In this document: piece by piece, positions 1 through 5,392 of the stretch
How the letters are laid out: the number at the start of each line of letters is the position of its first letter
Numbering within the stretch: the stretch's first letter is position 1
IMG/VR virus record: IMGVR_UViG_3300009132_000042
Span: 1 to 22,798 of that record
Length of the DNA: 22,798 nucleotides
DNA from: a virus
Reading direction: 5' to 3' (one strand)
Translations under genes and position numbers: made by a program
The notes under the pieces: model-generated
Seen by the model: only the letters and a program-made list of their open reading frames with translations
The model's database searches: none
Told to the model about the DNA's origin: nothing

Positions 1-53
1 CCCGCTTGTTTACTAGCGAAGATTTTTTTCGATAAGTTGAAAGTTTTGATGCG

Positions 54-73
54 TTAAAGCGAATTAAAGCGAA
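54..73. repeat. 10-bp tandem repeat, two copies
   Basis: The decamer TTAAAGCGAA occurs twice head to tail (54-63 and 64-73), just before the longer tandem array. It belongs to the repeat-rich end of the window and has no coding explanation that I can defend. Confidence 0.8.
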
Positions 74-77
74 AAAG

Positions 78-164
78 ACGGCGTTTGAGACGGTAGATCC
101 AACGGCGTTTGAGACGGTAGATCCAACGGCGTTTGAGACGGTAGATCCAACGGCGTTTGAGACG
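78..164. repeat. 24-bp tandem direct repeat array (3.6 copies), terminal region
   Basis: Three perfect 24-bp units occupy 78-101, 102-125 and 126-149, followed by a 15-bp partial unit at 150-164. Each unit begins ACGGCGTTTGAGACG and ends GTAGATCCA. The octamer core ACGGCGTT also appears inverted (AACGCCGT) at 209-216 and 232-239. The array lies beyond the last gene at the right end of the genetic map. T7 carries short tandem repeats next to its terminal redundancy, so a role at the genome end, in concatemer processing or packaging, is a reasonable inference. There are no variable spacers, so it is not CRISPR. Confidence 0.85.
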
Positions 165-212
165 TTGCAAAAAACCAACCACACGGACAAACAGGAGCAA
201 AGGTTTTCAACG
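163..212. repeat. Imperfect inverted repeat beside the tandem array
   Basis: The arms CGTTG + AAAACC (163-167, 171-176) and GGTTTT + CAACG (202-212) can pair over 11 bp with a 3-nt bulge and a 25-nt loop. The structure starts where the 24-bp repeat array ends. It could be a processing or packaging structure, but the function is inferred only from position. Confidence 0.5.
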
Positions 213-247
213 CCGTTTTGACCGACCGAGCAACGCCGTCCTGACCG
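208..247. repeat. 17-bp imperfect direct repeat, two copies
   Basis: Two 17-bp copies at 208-224 and 231-247 differ at two positions (CAACGCCGTTTTGACCG versus CAACGCCGTCCTGACCG). Both contain AACGCCGT, the reverse complement of the ACGGCGTT core of the array at 78-164, so the region carries the same octamer in both orientations. Confidence 0.75.
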
Positions 248-321
248 CCATTCAATCGACAGCCAATCGGTTCTTTTATCACTTGTGATCGGCGTAGTTT
301 TGCGGGCTTTAGATGACAGTC

Positions 322-342
322 GTGCCAAAGCTGTGCCAAAGC
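322..342. repeat. Short direct repeat GTGCCAAAGC x2
   Basis: The decamer GTGCCAAAGC occurs at 322-331 and 333-342, an 11-bp period. It is one of several short tandem duplications in the noncoding end region. No function can be assigned. Confidence 0.7.
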
Positions 343-379
343 ATCGATCCAAGCCTCGCGCTTTACTGACCCGTGTCAG

Positions 380-418
380 AAAAACGCGCGCCCATGCGGG
401 GGTAACTAACGCGCGCGT
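380..418 (-). terminator. GC-rich hairpin with T-tract, candidate late terminator
   Basis: Read on the minus strand, ACGCGCGC (418-411) pairs with GCGCGCGT (391-384) as a perfect 8-bp stem. The 19-nt loop itself contains a small CCC/GGG hairpin. The 3' arm runs into five T residues (384-380). This is the form of an intrinsic terminator, and it sits downstream of the last gene of the late operon (572-760) and before the terminal repeats. The reverse direction lacks a T-tract. Termination by the phage polymerase is inferred. Confidence 0.55.
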
Positions 419-469
419 ATATAGCGTTAGGGACTTCAGATTTTTACAACGAAACTATTCCGACCTTAA

Positions 470-491
470 ACGCCATCTTAACGCCATCTTA
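470..491. repeat. 11-bp tandem repeat ACGCCATCTTA x2
   Basis: ACGCCATCTTA is present at 470-480 and 481-491, followed by a degenerate third start (ACGCAGCTT). It lies between the 62-aa gene and the terminator-like hairpin. No function is evident. Confidence 0.75.
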
Positions 492-571
492 ACGCAGCTT
501 TAACCTTCTGACCCAAACTACGTACCAAATAACGTCCTGACTTGACTAGTAATCGAACGAGCACCCAGCCT

Positions 572-760
572 TTAGAAAGCATCTTCTTCATCCTCTGCTT
601 CGAACTCAACGTCCTCTGAAGGTTCGGTCAGGTAATCGATTTTAGCCAGTTCCAGACAACCTACGATGGTAGCGTGATTGATGTCGAATTCGGTATGGAA
701 CCTGTTAACTGTGTTTTGAAGTTCGAATAAAAGTGCGTCTGTTTGTTCGTTGATGTCCAT
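572..760 (-). CDS. Small acidic protein at the end of the late operon (gp19.5-like position)
   Basis: A 62-aa protein beginning MDINEQTDALLFELQNTV. The first two thirds look helical (residues 1-45), and the C-terminus is strongly acidic (residues 47-62 are mostly E and D, ending EEDAF). Small proteins of this style occur at the end of marine podovirus late regions, but I cannot assign a function. It follows TerL after a 306-bp gap and is the last gene before the repeat-rich end, the place of the tiny 19.x genes in T7. No clear Shine-Dalgarno sequence precedes the ATG. The absence of other good frames and the structured composition support a real gene. Confidence 0.7.
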   Translation of the reverse strand: MDINEQTDALLFELQNTVNRFHTEFDINHATIVGCLELAKIDYLTEPSEDVEFEAEDEEDAF

Positions 761-1066
761 AAGGTTAAGTAGTAGTGGTAAAGTTTAGTATTGACAGGTC
801 TCCTTCGGCTGGAAATAGTTACAATGAAGAACGTTTAGTTAAAACGACGTTTAAAACGTTTCGTGACCGAACGGGTCATTTAAGAAACCCTTTAATCTTG
901 TTAGTTAAAGACATCGTTAAGCGACTCTTCATGTTTTTACGTGGTTTTTCAAACCTTCAACCTACGGTTCGATGATGAATCGCAACACAACGTAGTTATA
1001 ACTAGGGAACTTTTGATCAACAACATGACTAAGATCACGAGTATTAAGTAGTAAACTACGTTATGG
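761..1066. other. 306-bp intergenic gap between TerL and the 62-aa gene
   Basis: No ordinary gene is evident. On the minus strand two very short, basic, overlapping frames occur: 876-932 (18 aa, MKSRLTMSLTNKIKGFLK) and 835-879 (14 aa, MTRSVTKRFKRRFN), joined by an ATGA stop/start overlap. Neither has a ribosome binding site. Just after the TerL stop there is a small hairpin, GTAGT/ACTAC (about 1049-1060). The plus-strand open frame at 775-975 starts with GTG, opposes all other genes and looks spurious. Confidence 0.5.
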
Positions 1067-2743
1067 TTACCAAGTTGGAACGGCAGGTGTAGTAAGTGAG
1101 CTTCCATAGGCTGCTTCTTTAAACCGTTCTAGTTCGATTTCCATCAGTTCGTTCTTTCTTTCGTTGATCTTAAGGTCGGCGTTTACCGCCATTTGCTCGA
1201 CCCAATATCCTATTGCGATTGCAAGCGCGTCTAAACGGTCGTCTTGAATGAGCGCTCCTTTGTCCCTAGTCAGTCTGCTTAGTTGGTACAAAAGCATATA
1301 ACGTGACTGTTGCTCAATAGGGTAGGTCAAGGCTGATTGGTAATCTTGTCTTATGACTGCTGGATCCACGATTAGTTTATGAGCGTTAAGAACTGGTTCC
1401 ATCGTGTCTACTATTCGTTTTTCCTTTTGTATATGGTGTCTTACTTCGTTGATAGAGACTGGATACAGGTTGTTGATAACTGGCTTAAAAAGCTCGGTAA
1501 ACATACCGTCGCCCATATTGGATTCGACAATGATTTCGTTGACCTTGTAGCGTTTTGCCACGTTAGCCAGTTCTTTCAAGACGTTTTCTCCGTACCCTCC
1601 TTTTATACCGTTGCAAGCATGAACGAACAGGTGACCGTTAAGCATCTTTACGACTGCATAAGCCGTCTCGTCCTTACCTCGTCCTGCTGGGTCAATTGAC
1701 ATGACCGACCCTGTGTACGGTACTAGATCGCCTAGTGTCTCGAATGGACGGAAGAATCTGTCCCCGTTGAATCCGACGTTAGGCAGTTCGTCACCTGACC
1801 AAGTCTGGTCTGGACCGCTTGCCCATACGTACTTCTCGTTTGCAACTTCGTTATCTAGGTCATGAACGATCAGATCGTTGATCTTGAGAGGATATCTGTT
1901 TGCATCGCTCAGTCTTGGATTGAGCATGAACTGCAGTGCATACCCGCTTCTACCGTACGATAGCTTTCTTTCTTCGAGGTCAACGTCGGTAAAGCGAAGC
2001 GGTTCCGTGGTCTTGCCTACGTCTACGGTAGAATCGGCGATAAAGGGCGATACAGCCCCGTCATAGACCTTTTGGTTGGTGTCGGCACCTATGTACTCAC
2101 TCGTCCATATACGTGCGTTATAGCCTCTGTCTCGAAGCTTATTGTAAATTGAGTCTTCGCACTGGGGAGTTCCAAGGAAGATAATGCGTGAACTGTCGAG
2201 TGGTTTGACGATAGCTTCGAACTCTTTGACTTGTTCGTCGAGCTTGTCCCGCATCCCTTGAGTAGCCGAGTTGTTTGGTACTTCGATGTCGTCGGCAACG
2301 ATTATGTCTGCCCGTGACCCCGTTAGCTGGGACGTTATGCCCAAGGACTTGACCGACGGAGCGTGTGACGCTGGAGCCATGCCTACGTCAAAGCTGATCT
2401 TACTGAATCGTTGACCGTCCCTTGGCTTTAGTCCTTGAAGAACTGGAATGTCGTGTATGATTTTCAAGGTAAAGGTCGAGAAGTCGTCCGATCTGGACTT
2501 GGACGCTGATACCACGAGGATGTTCTTGGACGGGTCGAGCAGTAGCTGGTGTACGACGTATGCACTACAAATCCAAGACTTGCCTACTCCACGAAAAGCC
2601 ATGATGACTGAACGCTTGGGACCGTCTTGTATATAGTTTGCAATGTCGTATTGAAGATCCGTTGGATCGGGTAGACCCAAATGCTTCCAGACGACGAACA
2701 AGAAGTTACGAAAGTCCCGTAGTTCGGGAGGTATGTCGCTCAC
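1067..2743 (-). CDS. terL: Terminase large subunit (T7 gp19-like)
   Basis: The packaging motor: an ATPase that translocates DNA into the procapsid through the portal, plus a nuclease that cuts concatemers. The 558 aa are close to the T7 gp19 length (586). The ATPase half shows Walker A RGVGKSW (51-57), Walker B IIVADDIE (147-154) and the coupling motif IFLGTPQ (188-194). The RNase H-like nuclease half shows SIDPAG with D351, IIVESNMGDG with E407, and DDRLDALAIAIGYW with D502/D505. The start is GTG, overlapping the TerS stop (GTGA), which implies translational coupling. It ends 306 bp before the next gene. Family and role are firm from these motifs and gene order. Confidence 0.97.
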   Translation of the reverse strand: MSDIPPELRDFRNFLFVVWKHLGLPDPTDLQYDIANYIQDGPKRSVIMAFRGVGKSWICSAYVVHQLLLDPSKNILVVSASKSRSDDFSTFTLKIIHDIPVLQGLKPRDGQRFSKISFDVGMAPASHAPSVKSLGITSQLTGSRADIIVADDIEVPNNSATQGMRDKLDEQVKEFEAIVKPLDSSRIIFLGTPQCEDSIYNKLRDRGYNARIWTSEYIGADTNQKVYDGAVSPFIADSTVDVGKTTEPLRFTDVDLEERKLSYGRSGYALQFMLNPRLSDANRYPLKINDLIVHDLDNEVANEKYVWASGPDQTWSGDELPNVGFNGDRFFRPFETLGDLVPYTGSVMSIDPAGRGKDETAYAVVKMLNGHLFVHACNGIKGGYGENVLKELANVAKRYKVNEIIVESNMGDGMFTELFKPVINNLYPVSINEVRHHIQKEKRIVDTMEPVLNAHKLIVDPAVIRQDYQSALTYPIEQQSRYMLLYQLSRLTRDKGALIQDDRLDALAIAIGYWVEQMAVNADLKINERKNELMEIELERFKEAAYGSSLTTPAVPTW

Positions 2744-2988
2744 TTTTGTTGACGTATTGCTTCCTTGTCCTCGTCGCTATCGTCGAACGGGAGGACTTGA
2801 GCGAGGTTACCAAGAGGCGACCCTTGCTCGCTCAGACTGATCACGTCGTTGTCCTTGAGCAGTTGCCTAGCTCCGTTAAGGATGGCAGCGTTTACTTCGA
2901 CTTCGCCGTCCTTCATTTCTTGTATTGATTGCTTGTAGGTGTCTGCAAGGAGTACTTGTAGTTGTTCGAGTTGTTCGCGTTTTTTCAT
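2740..2988 (-). CDS. terS: Terminase small subunit (T7 gp18-like)
   Basis: The DNA-recognition subunit that brings concatemeric DNA to the large terminase. The 82 aa are close to T7 gp18 (89 aa). An N-terminal helix (MKKREQLEQLQVLLADTYKQ) is followed by a central segment VNAAILNGARQLLKDND (residues about 32-48), typical of this family, and an acidic/polar tail. It lies directly upstream of terL with a 4-nt GTGA overlap and 6 nt downstream of the 96-aa TM/coiled-coil gene. The identification rests on size, the central motif and position before terL. Confidence 0.88.
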   Translation of the reverse strand: MKKREQLEQLQVLLADTYKQSIQEMKDGEVEVNAAILNGARQLLKDNDVISLSEQGSPLGNLAQVLPFDDSDEDKEAIRQQK

Positions 2989-2994
2989 AAGTTG

Positions 2995-3285
2995 TTACCT
3001 GCGCATTAGTATTTCCATCATGCGATCCAGCTTGCTGTTAATCTCCTTGACGGATGTTTCCAACCCGCTCATGCGGTTTTCCACGGCTGTATCGCGTTCA
3101 CGTTGAGTAGCCAGTTCGACTTCTATCTTAGTCAGGCGTTGTTCGTCGGTGTCCAAGCGGTCGGAGAATTTCTTTCCGATCCATCCGAATACGCCGAGTA
3201 CAACCGCCAAAGCAGTGTCGAGAAAGTGGGAGATTTCTTCGGTCATGTTGTTTAGACTTCTATTTCTTCTACCACTAACGTCCAT
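2995..3285 (-). CDS. Single-TM coiled-coil protein, candidate holin or spanin component (gp17.5/18.5 region)
   Basis: 96 aa from the first ATG, or 83 aa from an internal ATG at 3246. One hydrophobic segment (residues about 22-36, TALAVVLGVFGWIG) is followed by KK and a charged heptad-like helix to the C-terminus (about 38-96). The long start has a strong GGAGG nine bases upstream (3295-3299) and overlaps the preceding gene by 34 nt. The short start lies 5 nt after that gene's stop with only a weak GAAG. The position between fibre and TerS matches the T7 lysis genes (holin 17.5; Rz 18.5 lies nearby). One TM with a coiled coil also resembles XhlA-like or inner-membrane spanin proteins. A membrane role is likely; which lysis role is undecided. 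Confidence 0.75.
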   Translation of the reverse strand: MDVSGRRNRSLNNMTEEISHFLDTALAVVLGVFGWIGKKFSDRLDTDEQRLTKIEVELATQRERDTAVENRMSGLETSVKEINSKLDRMMEILMRR

Positions 3286-3893
3286 GCGGAAGAGCCTCCG
3301 TAAATTCTACCAGAAGATTTCCCGTTAACGTACATGGTGTAAGTGCTGTCTGAACCGTATCGTATGGAGATGGTCTTAGCGGTAGTAGCCCCAGGAGCGT
3401 ACTCATAGACACCGCTTAAAGAGAACTCGTAACTGTTTGAATTAGGCTGAAAAGCAGTGGTATGCAAAGCGTCGGTTCCTCCGTCAAAAACTGAAGCAGA
3501 ACATAAAGCGCCTACGGTGTTACTTGTAAAGCAACCTCCATAGGTTATCCGCAAACGGTTGGTAGATGCGCTCAAGGTTCCTGTAGTAAGTGTCAGTATT
3601 TCAACGCCTTCGGTAATTTGCGGCTTCGTGTCATCTCCTGGTACAGCGGTAGCAGTCGAACCATATGTAGCGTTTTCAGCGTAATATCGGCTTACGATCT
3701 TTCCACCGCCTACGTTCGTCAACAACGATCCGTCAACGGCAGGTAGCTGAGACGACCCGTTGAGTTGAACGACGTTTGAAGCGGAGGTACCTACGTCTAA
3801 AGCCGCTGCCGTGCCTTGTGAAGCTGTCGTTGCGTATGTAGAACCTGCGTCTACGTCTGATACCATTCGTGAGTGTGTCTGTGTAATTGCCAT
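3252..3893 (-). CDS. Accessory tail-fibre-like protein
   Basis: A 213-aa protein rich in S, T, G and A. The N-terminal third (to about residue 65) holds ASNVVQLNGSSQLPAVDGSLLTNV, a type of linker repeat common in phage fibre and baseplate proteins. The rest (about 67-213) looks like an all-beta domain ending SSAWTLVVEEIEV, similar in style to C-terminal receptor-binding or jelly-roll modules. It lies 40 bp downstream of the gp17-like fibre and overlaps the next gene. Two fibre-type genes in a row suggest that the N-terminal fibre part anchors to the tail and this protein adds a tip or chaperone function. That division is inference. No clear ribosome binding site is seen. Confidence 0.75.
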   Translation of the reverse strand: MAITQTHSRMVSDVDAGSTYATTASQGTAAALDVGTSASNVVQLNGSSQLPAVDGSLLTNVGGGKIVSRYYAENATYGSTATAVPGDDTKPQITEGVEILTLTTGTLSASTNRLRITYGGCFTSNTVGALCSASVFDGGTDALHTTAFQPNSNSYEFSLSGVYEYAPGATTAKTISIRYGSDSTYTMYVNGKSSGRIYGGSSAWTLVVEEIEV

Positions 3894-3933
3894 ATATAGT
3901 GGTGGTTGGAAGGATTAAAGTTGTCGGTCGGGA

Positions 3934-5349
3934 TCAAGACAAGACTTGATAACACAAGATTTTATAGTTTACGACGAGCGAACTCACGTTGCCTTTGTGT
4001 TGGATTACTCCAGAAGCGTCCGTTATCGTGGTCACGATACCTCCTTTGCTAGCGTCGTTTGTCAAATAAACGCCAGAAGCTCCCAGAGCCCCCGAATCGC
4101 TCGACGGTATATATGGGTCTAGTGTTTCGCCTTTTGGTTTTACGAAAAGCTGGGTATCGGCACTTCCACCTGTAAACATTATCATTACGAACGCCCTGTT
4201 GCTCCCTACCGTAGCGCTTAAATCCAAGTCAGCATACGACGTGGTAGGGCTAATCCAGCTTCCAGCTCCAGAATAAGTCATTGAACCACCAGACCCGCTG
4301 GACGCAGCAGTGATGCGACCTTGAGCGTCAACCGTCAGGTTAGTGTTCGTGTAGCTTGCTGGGGTAACTGCTGTGTCGGCGAGTTTGTCAGCCGTGACGG
4401 CGTTATCGGCGATGGTCAAAGCAGTTGAGCCAGTAACGTCTCCAGTATGGGTAGCATTCGTTACCTTTGCCGTGTTAGCTGTTACTGCCGAGTTGTTTGC
4501 GACTTCCGTGTCAAAGTCCGATATGGTCGATGCAGTTTGCGTACCCGTGTGTATGGAACGAGCTTTTGCCGTACTGTCCAGTTTATCGGCTGTAACGGAT
4601 CCGTTGACAATCTGAGAAGTACTTACCGTACCAGTGGTCACTGGAATAGAATAACCCCGCTGAACGACTACGATGTTAGAACTCGTTGGAGGAGCGCTTG
4701 TAAAGGTTATGGTGTTGGCGTCAGCGTCAATCGCGTAAGCGACAGTAGGCTCTTGCAGGACTCCGTCAATGGCAACTTCGTACATCGTGTCCCCGTCAAG
4801 CGAGATACCAGACGCGAAGGTAAACGCAGTGCTGCCGTCGCCAGTAAAGGTCGTTTTAACTGACTCAGTCGATGAACCGCTTACGGTGTTGGATATTTGA
4901 GTGTCAACGTAGGTCTTCGTCGTAGCGTCCTGTACAAGCGTGGGATCTCCAACGTTTATGATCTTGTTTGTCTTGGCGTCCCAGTTGTCGCCTCCAGCTT
5001 GTTTCTGCAAGGACTGCTCGTTCAAGTTGCCTATTTCCTCGTTCAAGTAGAGGTTGTGTCGGTATGACTTGTCGAGTTCTGACTCAGTCAAGACCGACCC
5101 GTTTACGAAGTCAACGAACGGACTGTCGGAATCGGCGTTGGAATCTCGTCGAATACGAACGACACCAGACGTGACAGGCGTGTTCAACCTGACCAAGTTT
5201 GGAGATCCTGCAACAATCGAGTAAGCGGATGTCGCTTGAAGGACGCCGTCAATTTCGACGACGACGTGTGAATCTTCGAGGTATTCAAACGTTATATTGA
5301 AATCAGTCGTCGAAGTAGAGACGGTGTAGTCTTCAAAGGTATTAGCCAT
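3934..5349 (-). CDS. Tail fibre protein (T7 gp17-like N-terminus)
   Basis: A 471-aa receptor-binding fibre subunit. Residues 1 to about 150 match the T7 gp17 tail-attachment domain: MANTFEDYTVSTSTTDFNI at the start, then the IDGVLQ strand, LTESELDKSYRHNLYLNEEI and the KIINVGDPTLVQDATTKTYVD linker. Residues about 165-232 resemble the first 70 residues again (AIDGVLQEPTVAYAI), an internal duplication. The middle contains fibre linker repeats (VTADKL twice; NTNLTVDAQGRITAASSGS), and the C-terminal 120 residues form an unrecognised beta-rich domain. It is preceded by a T7-like promoter with its start site 10 nt before the ATG. The specificity region bears no similarity to T7 that I can see. Confidence 0.92.
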   Translation of the reverse strand: MANTFEDYTVSTSTTDFNITFEYLEDSHVVVEIDGVLQATSAYSIVAGSPNLVRLNTPVTSGVVRIRRDSNADSDSPFVDFVNGSVLTESELDKSYRHNLYLNEEIGNLNEQSLQKQAGGDNWDAKTNKIINVGDPTLVQDATTKTYVDTQISNTVSGSSTESVKTTFTGDGSTAFTFASGISLDGDTMYEVAIDGVLQEPTVAYAIDADANTITFTSAPPTSSNIVVVQRGYSIPVTTGTVSTSQIVNGSVTADKLDSTAKARSIHTGTQTASTISDFDTEVANNSAVTANTAKVTNATHTGDVTGSTALTIADNAVTADKLADTAVTPASYTNTNLTVDAQGRITAASSGSGGSMTYSGAGSWISPTTSYADLDLSATVGSNRAFVMIMFTGGSADTQLFVKPKGETLDPYIPSSDSGALGASGVYLTNDASKGGIVTTITDASGVIQHKGNVSSLVVNYKILCYQVLS

Positions 5350-5353
5350 GATG

Positions 5354-5378
5354 TCTTTCTATAGTTAGTTATTAGTTA
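5354..5378 (-). promoter_or_regulatory. T7-type phage RNA polymerase promoter before the tail fibre gene
   Basis: The minus strand reads ACTAACTATAGAAAGA with the inferred +1 G at 5359. The T7 promoter core is ACTCACTATAGGGAGA, so 10 of the 11 positions from ACT to TATAG agree, and the GAAAG initial region recalls SP6 (CTATAGAAG). AT-rich sequence (TTTTAACTAATA) lies upstream. It sits in the 43-bp gap between gp16 and the fibre gene, where T7 has phi17. The leader before the ATG would be only 10 nt. Confidence 0.75.
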
Positions 5379-5392
5379 AAAGCGATGTTTAT

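Larger units (their letters stand above)
1..571. other. Gene-free, repeat-rich end region (probable genome terminus zone)
   Basis: I see no convincing gene in this stretch. It holds several independent short tandem repeats (54-73, 78-164, 208-247, 322-342, 470-491), one imperfect inverted repeat and a terminator-like hairpin. In T7-like phages the stretch after gene 19 and 19.5 carries the packaging signal and the direct terminal repeat, so this is the expected place for both. Only one end is in the window, so a terminal repeat cannot be demonstrated directly. Confidence 0.6.

Noticed and set aside
78-164. Tandem repeats considered as a CRISPR array
   Set aside because: The units are directly abutting with no unique spacers, and no cas gene is present.
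64-339. Minus-strand 91-aa frame with repeated SQTPLDLP
   Set aside because: It starts with TTG without a ribosome binding site, its C-terminal half is only the translation of the 24-bp tandem array, and the rest has no protein-like pattern. It is more likely noncoding terminal DNA.
775-975. Plus-strand 66-aa frame in the intergenic gap
   Set aside because: GTG start, opposite to every other gene, no recognisable pattern, and preceded by no clear ribosome binding site.
3884-3905. CACTATA before the accessory fibre gene considered as a second phage promoter
   Set aside because: Seven bases match the T7 core, but the start base would be T and would fall almost on the start codon, so the match is probably chance.
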